Shown: piece after piece, positions 1 through 8,688 of the stretch
Position numbering within the stretch: the first letter of the stretch is position 1
How the letters are laid out: each line of letters starts with the position of its first letter
Assembly (NCBI GenBank): GCA_036720245.1
Contig: DAIMNI010000018.1
Location: 1-33,084, forward strand
Source: JAAZMA01 sp036720245
GTDB lineage: Bacteria; Bacillota; Clostridia; Tissierellales; Tepidimicrobiaceae
DNA length: 33,084 nucleotides
Direction: 5' to 3'
Position numbers and translations under genes: made by a program
Notes under the pieces: model-generated
Databases searched by the model: none
Told to the model about the DNA's origin: nothing
What the model saw: only the letters and a program-made list of their open reading frames with translations

Positions 1-2923
1 CAAAAATAGGCTTTAAAGGCTTTAAATTTTCTGTATTATACCAATTGTATAAATGCCCCTCCCATTTTTCTAATTTTTCTATGGTACCAATGCTTAAATC
101 TATTAAATTTACCATTTTCTTTGTATTAATAAAACCTAAATCTCTACTGGATAAAATAGATATTAAATAAAAGCCAATATTAGTTGGAGAAGTCCTATTG
201 GCTATACCATTGTAGGGATACTCTTGAAAATTGTCTGGTGGCAAAAAATTATTTTTTTCATTGGTAAAATCACTATAATATTTCCAAGTATCCTTGGCTA
301 TTTCCCTAAAGAATACTATATCTTCTTCACTTATTTCTATAAGCCTTTCATCTTCCTTAGAGATAATATATGCGATTATTGGCCCAATACCCCATAATAG
401 CCCAATGGTTATAGATAGTATTAGATTTTTAGGATTAAATTTATATGAAAGCATTATTAATAATATGGAAAGTATTATATTTTCCTTCATTTTAATAAAA
501 TTACTAGAAATATTATTTTTTAATCCTTTTTCCATATCAAAAGCCGTAGTCCATTCTAATAAATTTTTCTTAGAAATATAGACTCTATATAGTGTTCTAA
601 TTATGGCATCTAAAAACATAATAGCCTCATGGGGTAGAAATATAAAGGCTAAAAGCCCTTGATAAATATAAGTCCTATATCCTAGTATTAAATTCCCATT
701 TAATTTCATTCTTTGAATTTTAAATCTTTTATAAAGTATGGATTCTAAAAACATATTTATAATAGGAAATAATATATTCAATAAGACTAGACCTAAATAT
801 AAATAAATATTTCCTGGGAAAAGAATTATGGCGAAAAATATAATTAATAGTAGAAAAGCAGGTAATAAACTTCTACGCAAATTGTCAAATATCTTCCACT
901 TAGAAAGAGAATTGATTTTCTTTCCATAATCCCCATATAGCCATTTAATTAATTGCCAATCCCCCCTAGTCCATCTATGTCCTCTCATAATATAAGAATT
1001 GTATTTTTCTGGATACCCATCTACTAATTTTATATCCGTAGCTAAACCTACCCTAATATAGCTACCTTCTAATAAATCATGGCTAAGTACTGTGTTTTCT
1101 GGTATATTCTCATTTAATATTTCTTGAAATACTTCCAAATCATATATGCCTTTTCCTGTAAATATTCCCTCTCCAAACAAATCCTGATATATGTCTGAAA
1201 CAGCCATACTATAGGGATCAATCCCTCCTGAACCTGCAAAAATCCTAGTAAATAAGGATTTATTACTATTATCCATATCTATTATTATTCTAGGCTGGAT
1301 TAACCCATAACCTTCTACTACTATGTCTTTTTCTTTATCTATTACTGCCCTATTTAAAGGGTGGGCTATGGTTCCTATTAATCTTTTTCCCTCATCTATG
1401 GGAAGCATAGTATCTGAATCTAAGGTAATTATATATTTAATTTTCCCTTGTAATTCTGATAAATCAGAGGAAATTATCTTAAATCCATTGGCATTTCCTA
1501 GTAACAAATCATTAAATTCTACTAAAGCACCTCTTTTTCTTTCCCAGCCCATCCACCTTTCCTGGGTTTTAGAATATTTTCTTTCCCTATGAAAATAATA
1601 GAATCTATTTTTTCCATATTTATTGTTTAATTTTTCTACTAATTCTAGGGCCTTAGAGATGATTTTTTCATCCCCTTCTGTATCTTTTTTATCCCCATCT
1701 TTAAAATCTCCTATTATTCCAAAATATATATTATCATCTCTATTGGAAAGATAATGGATTTCTAAATTTTCCATTAATTCTTCTACCCTATTTTCATCAT
1801 TTAGCAAAGTAGGTATTACTACAAAAGTAGAAAATTCACTAGGTATTCCATTTTCAAAATCTAATTTAGGTAAAATATTAGGCTTAAATTTTTTAGAAAA
1901 AATAGAATTAAATATATTTATAGCAATGCTTAAACTAGGTATAAAGCTAATTAAAAAAGCCAATAGACCTAAAAATATATTGGACCTATTATATACATAT
2001 ATTAAAAATCCCAAGGATATAAATAGGCTCAAAAATAGAATTGGAGAATAATAAAAAGAGTATTTTTTCATATAAATACTTGGATTTTCCTCTACTTTAA
2101 AAAATTCAAATAATTTTTCTCTACCTTTATCTATTAAATAATAGCCAATATGAGCTTTTTTATTTCTTGTACCCCTATTCCATTCTTCCTTAGCAAATTC
2201 TAAGACTTTTTTAGCTAAAAATACTTCTTCTACATTAAATTTTTCTGCTAAAACTTTTGTACTATATCTGTAATAGTGCTTAGAATCTAAATCCATATTT
2301 TCATATATATTTAATGGATCATTCAGATATATTTCTTCTACTACTGCTATGGATTCAAATATATTTTCCCAATTAAAATTCGATATAGCCCTTATGGACT
2401 TAATTCCATAGCCTAAAGAAATTTTATATTTAGATTGAAGTATATATTCTTTTTTGAAAATCTCATCTATGGTAGATAGTTTTGCTGAAATCTTGCTAAT
2501 ATACTCTAGTAGCCCTATTACAAGGCAAGTAGAAATAGAGGATACTTCTTCTAAAGAGAGTATCCCCCACTTTTGAAATCCATTTATAAATTCTATTATA
2601 TTTTCTTCGCTAATATTTCCCGTAAAATAATTTATTAATTCTAAAGACAAAGCATAGACAAGTGGATAGCCCTTGTATATGCCAGCTTCAATTATGCTTA
2701 AATCTATTTTTCCATTCTTTAATATATTAGCCTTAGTTTCTTTGTAATTTAATTCTAATATATAGAAATTATCTAATAACCATTCTGAACCTTTAGGCAG
2801 GTTTTCCTGTTCTTCATTATTAAATTTTAAATATGTATTTTCTATATCCACAAAAGATGTATTTAATTTTTTTAAAAGAAAGGATTTCATATTGGCTTTT
2901 TTTCTAGTATTGTAAGTGTCCAA
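1..2923 (-). CDS. Cyclic beta-1,2-glucan synthase-like protein, N-terminal part (runs off window)
   Basis: The minus-strand frame is open from 2923 to the window edge, giving about 974 residues; family members are around 2,800, so roughly the C-terminal two thirds (GH94 phosphorylase-like part) lie outside. An opening region contains GSEWLLDNFYILE and KGYPLVYALSLELI, typical of NdvB/CGS proteins. A pair of membrane segments lies near residues 285-330. A GT84 glycosyltransferase domain follows, with TLDSDTMLP (DxD at 502-504) and RGHRWTRGDWQ (647-657). More membrane segments lie near 685-735 and 820-860. The last visible stretch, HLYNWYNTENLKPL, begins the middle (cyclisation/transglycosylation) region of these enzymes. 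The likely start is TTG at 2923, seven bases or so after AGGAGGT; an in-frame ATG at 2890 lacks such a site. The known role of the family is making cyclic beta-1,2-glucan from UDP-glucose at the membrane; that this one does so is inferred. Confidence 0.85.
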   Translation of the reverse strand, partial: MDTYNTRKKANMKSFLLKKLNTSFVDIENTYLKFNNEEQENLPKGSEWLLDNFYILELNYKETKANILKNGKIDLSIIEAGIYKGYPLVYALSLELINYFTGNISEENIIEFINGFQKWGILSLEEVSSISTCLVIGLLEYISKISAKLSTIDEIFKKEYILQSKYKISLGYGIKSIRAISNFNWENIFESIAVVEEIYLNDPLNIYENMDLDSKHYYRYSTKVLAEKFNVEEVFLAKKVLEFAKEEWNRGTRNKKAHIGYYLIDKGREKLFEFFKVEENPSIYMKKYSFYYSPILFLSLFISLGFLIYVYNRSNIFLGLLAFLISFIPSLSIAINIFNSIFSKKFKPNILPKLDFENGIPSEFSTFVVIPTLLNDENRVEELMENLEIHYLSNRDDNIYFGIIGDFKDGDKKDTEGDEKIISKALELVEKLNNKYGKNRFYYFHRERKYSKTQERWMGWERKRGALVEFNDLLLGNANGFKIISSDLSELQGKIKYIITLDSDTMLPIDEGKRLIGTIAHPLNRAVIDKEKDIVVEGYGLIQPRIIIDMDNSNKSLFTRIFAGSGGIDPYSMAVSDIYQDLFGEGIFTGKGIYDLEVFQEILNENIPENTVLSHDLLEGSYIRVGLATDIKLVDGYPEKYNSYIMRGHRWTRGDWQLIKWLYGDYGKKINSLSKWKIFDNLRRSLLPAFLLLIIFFAIILFPGNIYLYLGLVLLNILFPIINMFLESILYKRFKIQRMKLNGNLILGYRTYIYQGLLAFIFLPHEAIMFLDAIIRTLYRVYISKKNLLEWTTAFDMEKGLKNNISSNFIKMKENIILSILLIMLSYKFNPKNLILSITIGLLWGIGPIIAYIISKEDERLIEISEEDIVFFREIAKDTWKYYSDFTNEKNNFLPPDNFQEYPYNGIANRTSPTNIGFYLISILSSRDLGFINTKKMVNLIDLSIGTIEKLEKWEGHLYNWYNTENLKPLKPIF

Positions 2924-2957
2924 GTTTTACCTCCTAAAACTATGAAATTTAAAGCTG

Positions 2958-3131
2958 AGATCCTTCGCTCCGCTCAGGATGACAGTGGAGAGTACCATGC
3001 CAAGATCCTTCACTTCTCTCAGGATGACAGGGGAGAGTACCATGCCAAGATCCTTCACTTCTCTCAGGATGACAGAGGAAATGCCATCCTGAACGAAGTG
3101 GAAATGTCATTCTGAACGAAGTGAAGAATCT
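2958..3131. repeat. HPERSEGS-type intergenic repeat cluster
   Basis: Three direct units beginning AGATCCTTC and ending CAGGATGAC start at 2958, 3003 and 3048 with an exact 45-bp period. Each unit is itself an imperfect palindrome (ATCCT...AGGAT). They are followed by a shorter degenerate unit (3083-3100) and a full diverged unit (3106-3131) in the opposite orientation. Read on the minus strand the units spell the familiar pseudo-peptide CHPERSEGS, a repeat seen between genes in many bacteria and often wrongly annotated as protein. The last unit touches the stop codon of the neighbouring nucleotidyltransferase gene (TAG at 3130-3132). Confidence 0.85.
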
Positions 3132-5568
3132 AGTCTGAAGAATCCAGCATCTTCCGTATTTTCTCATCATAAAAAGCTCCCAATTCCTCTGCATATTCTT
3201 CAGTATAGCCTTCAATATATAGATTAAACACTGGTTTCTCTTCATCTGGAATTAACAATGCCCAGCCTTTGTCTTCAATAAATCTAATGCCTTCTATTAA
3301 TTCCACTTTATCCTTATTGTCTTCTGATAATCTTCTAATGATATTTCCCTTATGATCCCATTTACAAGGGATTTCTTTTTTCTTATAAAAGTATTCTGGT
3401 AATTCCTGTACTAGTCTATTTAAGGTGACATTATAGCCTATTAAATAATCCAATAGTCTCCCCGTAGCCCAAATACCATCAAAATTTAATATATATTGGA
3501 ATTTATTTTCCCTATCGGCTAAATTTCCAATTATTTCTGATATATTGGATTTACTATATTCAATATCTATTCCATATTCTTTAGCTAATTTTTCCATAAT
3601 TCTAGGATAATTATTTGGAACTGTAGCACTTTCTAATTCTCCTGTTTTAAAACCTATAAGCATATTAAGTAGATAATATTTTTCGTCTAATACAATATTA
3701 AATCCATCAGTTATTATTAATCTTTCTCCATTTTCTAAATAAACTATACCTAAATCTCCATTTTTATCTAATACTATATTGTGAATTCCCTCTTCTTTTA
3801 ATACCATATTATAGGGTACATTTTCCACATCACAGCCAATAGATAATAAATATCTCTCTGCCAATTGGGATATAGATTTAGATGGAGAGCTTATAATAAT
3901 TTTAGGTCTTTCTCTTTGTATTTCCTTTATATTTCTTAATTCTCCCTTTCCTTCTCTTAAATAAATAGAAGAAAATTTATCTATATTTACAATATCCTGT
4001 ATACTATCTCCAGAAACCCTTTTAAAATCTTCTATGGATAATAAACTTTCAATTTTTCGCCTTACATTTTTATTTATATTTGCACCTCTATTATCCAAAA
4101 CTTCTATGAAAATTTTATTTTCATCTGAAATATCTCTCCTTACAAAAACTCCACCATCTCCATTAAAATACTTTATACCAAATCTGCATATAGGTAGACT
4201 AGTATTTTTAATGTCTATGATTTGAGCACCTACAGATGAAGCTCCAAATATAATAGAGGATTTTAGAGATTTAGATAAATTGTATTCATCACAGGCAATA
4301 ATATAATTTCCATTGGGATTAATAGCCGTGGCAATAGCAGCCCCTAAACTAATTGCAGTTTCTAGGCTAATGTTTTTATTAAATATACCCTGTATATTTC
4401 TATCTCCAAATAACTTTTTAGAACTTTTTTCTGCCCATATTAAGTTTTCTTTTAAAACTATTTTTTCCCCTACTCTTTTATAAGGCCATATTTTGACATT
4501 TGGTTTTATTGTGGCATAGGATTCTACAATAGAATGGGGACCTAAAACAGTTCCTTCAAATACTCTGCTTCTACTATCTATAAAAGCATTATTACAAATT
4601 ATAGATTTTCTAATTTCACAATTATTGGAGATCTCCACATTATCCCATATAATACTTTTCTTTATGGAAGTATTTTTACCTATATTACAATTATCTCCTA
4701 TTACAGTATAGGGTTCTATAATAGCCCCAGCCTTTATTATAGTATCTTTTCCTATAAAAGCAGGTGAATTGATTTCTGCACCTTTTTCCACTATAGTATT
4801 TTCCCCAATCCATATACCTGTTTTGTCCCCTTTCCCTAGTAGATAGTATTTATTAGGGTCAATAAATACATCCTTGTGGGTATCTATATAGGAATTAAAA
4901 TCTCCTACATCGCACCAATACTCTTCCATTATATAGCCATATAATGGAACATTATCCCTAAGTAGTTTAGGAAATAAATCTTTACTAAAATCAAAATTTT
5001 CCCCAATTTTATAATAGTCTAGTACACTTGGTTCTAATATATAAATTCCCGTATTGATAGTATCGCTAAATACCTCCCCCCAACTTGGCTTCTCTAAAAA
5101 TTTTATGATTTTTCCATTATCATCTATAATGACTACTCCATATTCTAGGGGTATGGATTCCCTTTTTAAAACTAAGGTAGCTTTAGATTTTTTCTCTTTG
5201 TGAAATTCATAGGCCTTTTTTAAGTCTATATTGGTGAAGGCATCACCAGATATTACTATAAAAGTATTGTCTAAAAATTCCCCAGTATTTTTTACGCTAC
5301 CCCCTGTGCCCAGTGGCGTATCTTCAATATAGTATTTAAGATTTACATTGAACTTTTCTCCATCTCCAAAATAGTCCATAATCTTATTCGGAAGATAATG
5401 TAATGTTATTGCAATATCTTCTATGCCAAAATCCTTTAATAATTCTATTATGTACTCCATATTAGGCTTGTTGAAAATTGGAACCATAGGTTTTGGCAAA
5501 TGGCAAGTAAGTGGTCTAAGACGAGTACCCATTCCTCCGGACATAATTACAGCTTTAATTTTAATCAC
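3130..5568 (-). CDS. Mannose-1-phosphate guanylyltransferase-like nucleotidyltransferase with degenerate phosphomannomutase domain
   Basis: The protein has about 812 residues in three parts. Residues 1-235 are a sugar-phosphate nucleotidyltransferase with SGGMGTRLRPLT (10-21), LGTGGS (86-91), metal-site SGDA (D109), EKP (159-161) and NTGIY (172-176). Residues 250-365 are left-handed beta-helix hexapeptide repeats. Residues 385-800 follow the phosphohexomutase fold, but the catalytic TASHNP loop is replaced by GGVFVRRDIS (472-481), and the DGDGDR and RPSGTEP loops are also unrecognisable. The first domain should make an NDP-sugar (GDP-mannose by family resemblance); the mutase part is probably inactive or structural. 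The start is uncertain: GTG at 5568 lies inside the Shine-Dalgarno AAGGAGTG, whereas the fourth codon, ATT (5559), is spaced correctly and gives the usual family N-terminus (M)KAVIMSGG. The 3' end abuts the HPERSEGS repeats. Confidence 0.85.
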   Translation of the reverse strand: MIKIKAVIMSGGMGTRLRPLTCHLPKPMVPIFNKPNMEYIIELLKDFGIEDIAITLHYLPNKIMDYFGDGEKFNVNLKYYIEDTPLGTGGSVKNTGEFLDNTFIVISGDAFTNIDLKKAYEFHKEKKSKATLVLKRESIPLEYGVVIIDDNGKIIKFLEKPSWGEVFSDTINTGIYILEPSVLDYYKIGENFDFSKDLFPKLLRDNVPLYGYIMEEYWCDVGDFNSYIDTHKDVFIDPNKYYLLGKGDKTGIWIGENTIVEKGAEINSPAFIGKDTIIKAGAIIEPYTVIGDNCNIGKNTSIKKSIIWDNVEISNNCEIRKSIICNNAFIDSRSRVFEGTVLGPHSIVESYATIKPNVKIWPYKRVGEKIVLKENLIWAEKSSKKLFGDRNIQGIFNKNISLETAISLGAAIATAINPNGNYIIACDEYNLSKSLKSSIIFGASSVGAQIIDIKNTSLPICRFGIKYFNGDGGVFVRRDISDENKIFIEVLDNRGANINKNVRRKIESLLSIEDFKRVSGDSIQDIVNIDKFSSIYLREGKGELRNIKEIQRERPKIIISSPSKSISQLAERYLLSIGCDVENVPYNMVLKEEGIHNIVLDKNGDLGIVYLENGERLIITDGFNIVLDEKYYLLNMLIGFKTGELESATVPNNYPRIMEKLAKEYGIDIEYSKSNISEIIGNLADRENKFQYILNFDGIWATGRLLDYLIGYNVTLNRLVQELPEYFYKKKEIPCKWDHKGNIIRRLSEDNKDKVELIEGIRFIEDKGWALLIPDEEKPVFNLYIEGYTEEYAEELGAFYDEKIRKMLDSSD

Positions 5569-5624
5569 TCCTTATATTTAATCCTTACATAAGAGTATTT
5601 TGTGAATTTAGCTATAAATTATAC

Positions 5625-5660
5625 ATAAAAAAACCCATAGGCAAAATGTCTATAGGTTTT
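5625..5660 (-). terminator. Rho-independent terminator after the M42 peptidase gene
   Basis: Read on the minus strand, arms AAACCTATAG and CTATGGGTTT pair over 10 bp (one G-U) around a 9-base loop and run into a T tract. It lies just beyond the stop of the peptidase gene and ends the opp operon. Confidence 0.8.
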
Positions 5661-5664
5661 AAAA

Positions 5665-6702
5665 TTAATCTTCCATAATATATGCAATAAGGAGCTTGAT
5701 ATTGTTTTCTAAGCCTTTTATATGACTTCTTTCATAATGATGAGTAGCATCTACTCCTAATCCTATACAAGCAAAATTAGTATCTACTCCTTGCATTACT
5801 GATAAACTAGCATCTGAACCATATCTATAGTGAACATCTACCCTATAGTCTATATTGTTTTTCTCAGCTAATTCTACTAATCTATTTCTAAAGCTAAAAT
5901 CATAGGGTGTACGACTATCTTTGGCTAAAATTGTTACACATTTTTCATCTGAATTGTGGTTTTCAGCTACTAAACCAATATCTAAGGCTAAAAATTCACT
6001 TGTCTTTTCAGGTATACTATATACACCATGTCCTATTTCTTCATAATTACTTATAAAAAAGTGAGTTGTATACCTAGGGGTTAATTTCTGTTCTTTTAAA
6101 TATTTACATGCTGCAAACAATGCTGCCACACAGGCCTTATCATCTAAATGTCTAGATTTTATATATCCACTTTCTGTAATCTCTACTCTAGGTTCAAAGG
6201 ATACAAAATCCCCCACAGATATTCCTAAATTTCTAGTGTCCTCATAGCTTTTTACATCTTCATCTATTCTAACTTCTACTGTCTCTTCATTTCTTTCCAT
6301 AGTAGTTACTATATCTGAATAAGCATGAATAGAGGCTTTTTCAGGTAATATGGTACCAGTATATATTTTGCCTTTTCTAGTTTTTATATTTACATTTTCA
6401 GCTTCTACAGAGCCCCAGGCTAATCCACCAATATTGGAAAGTTTTAATCTACCATTTGGTTTAATTTCTTTAACCATGGCACCAATAGTATCTATATGAG
6501 CTGAAATTAATCTTTCATTTCCCTCTTCTCTTCCCTTTATGGTACCAAATATAGCACCCTTATTGGTTTCTGATACTTCAATGCCTAGGGAAATAAACTC
6601 TTCTCTTAGTCTATTCATGGCTTCTGTAGTGTCTCCACCTGGACTGTTTATATTTAATATTTCTGTCATTAGCTCTGTTGTATATTCCATATCTATATCC
6701 AA
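5665..6702 (-). CDS. M42 family metallo-aminopeptidase
   Basis: This 345-residue protein has the usual M42 length and layout. AHID (H69, D71) begins the metal site, RHLDDKA supplies the bridging aspartate (around D187), NYEEIGHG contains the catalytic and ligand glutamates (E221, E222), ALDIG gives D241, and a late DATHHYERSH supplies the final histidine. Residues about 95-170 form the typical inserted beta-rich domain. M42 enzymes are cytoplasmic di-metal exopeptidases (glutamyl/deblocking aminopeptidases) that form large tetrahedral assemblies. The gene starts at TTG 6702, eight bases after GGGAG, and lies 14 bases after the opp ATPase gene, so it is the last gene of the importer operon. 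The context suggests it trims the peptides that are imported. Exact specificity cannot be read from sequence. Confidence 0.88.
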   Translation of the reverse strand: MDIDMEYTTELMTEILNINSPGGDTTEAMNRLREEFISLGIEVSETNKGAIFGTIKGREEGNERLISAHIDTIGAMVKEIKPNGRLKLSNIGGLAWGSVEAENVNIKTRKGKIYTGTILPEKASIHAYSDIVTTMERNEETVEVRIDEDVKSYEDTRNLGISVGDFVSFEPRVEITESGYIKSRHLDDKACVAALFAACKYLKEQKLTPRYTTHFFISNYEEIGHGVYSIPEKTSEFLALDIGLVAENHNSDEKCVTILAKDSRTPYDFSFRNRLVELAEKNNIDYRVDVHYRYGSDASLSVMQGVDTNFACIGLGVDATHHYERSHIKGLENNIKLLIAYIMED

Positions 6703-6716
6703 AATATCGTCTCCCT

Positions 6717-7670
6717 TTAATTTTTTACAAAATGACAGGCTACATATCTGTTTTCTCCAATGTTTAGTAATTCAGGATCCCTTTCCTTGCAAATATCCTT
6801 TTTATAAGGACATCTTCCATAAAATCTACATCCTGGCGGAGGATCAATTGGACTAGGAACATCTCCTTCTAGTATCATTCTTTCCCTATTTGCTCCTACC
6901 TTTGGTATAGGAATAGCAGAAAGTAATGCCTGAGTATAGGGATGCTTTGGATCCTCAAATATGGTTTTGTAATCAGATAATTCGATGATTTTTCCCAAAT
7001 ACATTACAGCTATTGTATCGCTAACATGTCTAACTACACTTAAATCATGAGAAATAAATAAATAAGTTAAGTCTAGTCGTTCTTGAAGTTCATTCATTAA
7101 ATTTAATATTTGTGCCTGTATACACACATCTAGTGCTGATACTGGTTCATCTAGTACAATAAATTCTGGTTCTAAAACCAATGCCCTTGCAATACCAATT
7201 CTCTGTCTTCTACCACCATCTAATTCATGGGGATAAGAATTAACTAATCTTTGTTCTAGCCCTACTAAATCCATTACTTCCTTTACCTTATTAGCTGTTT
7301 TTTCTTTAGAATCATATACCTTATTTACATAAAGGGGATCTGCTATTAAATCAAATACGTCTAATCTAGGGTTTAGTGAAGAATATGGGTCTTGAAATAC
7401 TATTTGCATTTTTTTAAGCATTTGTTTCTTTTTTTGTTTATTATAATCTAAGACATTATCCCCATTATAAATTACCTTTCCATCAGTAGGTTCATGAATT
7501 CTCAGTATAGCCCTTCCAGTAGTAGATTTTCCACATCCAGATTCTCCTACTAGTCCAAGGGTTTCTCCCTTTTTTATATTAAAACTTACATCGTCAACAG
7601 CATGCAACATACCATCTTTAGTTTTAAAATATTTTTTTAAATTTTTGACTTCTAATAAATTGTCCCCCAT
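6717..7670 (-). CDS. oppF: Oligopeptide/dipeptide ABC transporter ATP-binding protein, OppF/DppF type
   Basis: This 317-residue ATPase has Walker A GESGCGKST (42-50), a Walker B ending FIVLDEPVSALD, and an ABC signature written LDGGRRQRIGIARAL, where the first Ser of LSGGQ is Asp, a variant I recall in this subfamily. The C-terminal oligopeptide-transporter extension with CRFYGRCPYKKDIC is present. OppF works as a heterodimer with OppD on the cytoplasmic face of the OppBC channel. It lies 23 bases after oppD and 14 before the M42 peptidase, all in one direction, so it is surely co-transcribed. The start ATG at 7670 follows GGAGGGTGG. The gene name is by family and position; oligopeptide and dipeptide importers cannot be separated by sequence alone. 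Confidence 0.9.
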   Translation of the reverse strand: MGDNLLEVKNLKKYFKTKDGMLHAVDDVSFNIKKGETLGLVGESGCGKSTTGRAILRIHEPTDGKVIYNGDNVLDYNKQKKKQMLKKMQIVFQDPYSSLNPRLDVFDLIADPLYVNKVYDSKEKTANKVKEVMDLVGLEQRLVNSYPHELDGGRRQRIGIARALVLEPEFIVLDEPVSALDVCIQAQILNLMNELQERLDLTYLFISHDLSVVRHVSDTIAVMYLGKIIELSDYKTIFEDPKHPYTQALLSAIPIPKVGANRERMILEGDVPSPIDPPPGCRFYGRCPYKKDICKERDPELLNIGENRYVACHFVKN

Positions 7671-7693
7671 TGATTATTCCACCCTCCATTCTA

Positions 7694-8671
7694 TTACTCA
7701 TTTTTTTCATAAGGAAAACAGTTTACAAAATGTCCTGGTTCAAACTCAATTTTATTAGGCTTTACTTTAGAACATTTCTCAGTAGCATGTGGACATCTAG
7801 GATGAAAAGGACAACCTGATGGAAGATTTGTAGGGTCTGGAGTATGGCCCTGTATAACTTTTAATTTTCCCTTATCAGAATCTAAACTAGGAATAGAGTT
7901 AAAAAGCCCTACTGTATATGGATGTAATGGTCTTTCATAAAGAGAATTTACATCAGCATATTCAATTATAGAACCGGCATACATGATTGCAACATAATCA
8001 CATATTTCAGCTACTATTCCCAAATCATGAGTAATCATAATCATAGAAGTCTGGAATTCGTCCTTTAAATCTTTCATAAGTTTTAATACTTGAGCTTGGA
8101 TTGTTACATCTAGTGCAGTAGTAGGCTCATCAGCAATAATTAAATAAGGCTGACAAGCTAATGCCATAGCTATTACTACCCTTTGTTTCATACCTCCAGA
8201 AAATTGATGAGGATAATCTACTGCCCTTTCCTTACGAATGCCTACAACTTCAAGCATTTTCTCCGCCCTTTTGCTAGCCTCTTCCTTTGTAACAGTATCG
8301 TGTAATCTAACCATTTCTGCAATCTGATCACCCACTGTCATTACAGGATTTAAGGAAGTCATAGGGTCTTGGAATATCATAGAAATTTTACTTCCTCTAA
8401 CACTTCTCATTTCTTTTTCCGTTTTATCTAATAGATTTTCTCCCTCAAAATATATTTCTCCACTAACTATTTCACCTGGAGGATTGGGGATTAATCTCAT
8501 TATACCTAGTGCAGAAGTAGTTTTCCCTGCTCCAGTTTCTCCTACGAAGCCTAGAGTTTCACCTTTATTTAGTTTTAAATTTAGATTTTCAACAGCATAT
8601 ACTGTGCCATTATCTGTATTATAGTGTATAGTTAAATCCCTAATATCTAGTAGATTTTTTTTCTCGTTCAA
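7694..8671 (-). CDS. oppD: Oligopeptide/dipeptide ABC transporter ATP-binding protein, OppD/DppD type
   Basis: The ATPase has Walker A GETGAGKTT, signature FSGGMKQRVVIAMAL, Walker B LIIADEPTTALD, an H-loop in MITHDLGIV, and the C-terminal peptide-importer extension with SGCPFHPRCPHATEKC. It pairs with the OppF-type ATPase encoded just downstream. An in-frame GTG at 8680 lies inside the ribosome-binding site (GGGAGTG), so I place the start at TTG 8671, eight bases after GGGAG, giving 325 residues beginning (M)NEKKNLLDIRDL. The upstream permease gene ends 17 bases before this start. Confidence 0.9.
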   Translation of the reverse strand: MNEKKNLLDIRDLTIHYNTDNGTVYAVENLNLKLNKGETLGFVGETGAGKTTSALGIMRLIPNPPGEIVSGEIYFEGENLLDKTEKEMRSVRGSKISMIFQDPMTSLNPVMTVGDQIAEMVRLHDTVTKEEASKRAEKMLEVVGIRKERAVDYPHQFSGGMKQRVVIAMALACQPYLIIADEPTTALDVTIQAQVLKLMKDLKDEFQTSMIMITHDLGIVAEICDYVAIMYAGSIIEYADVNSLYERPLHPYTVGLFNSIPSLDSDKGKLKVIQGHTPDPTNLPSGCPFHPRCPHATEKCSKVKPNKIEFEPGHFVNCFPYEKNE

Positions 8672-8688
8672 CTTTATCACTCCCTAAT

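Noticed and set aside
294..1592. Plus-strand frames of about 90 residues in the first 1.6 kb
   Set aside because: They are antisense to the uninterrupted glucan-synthase frame, which matches its family throughout.
2958..3073. CRISPR-like array (regular 45-bp period)
   Set aside because: The sequences between units are the same, not unique spacers, and there are no cas genes.
2949..3245. 98-residue minus-strand frame ending in CHPERSEGS repeats
   Set aside because: It is a translation of intergenic repeats overlapping the nucleotidyltransferase gene in another frame; no ribosome-binding site.
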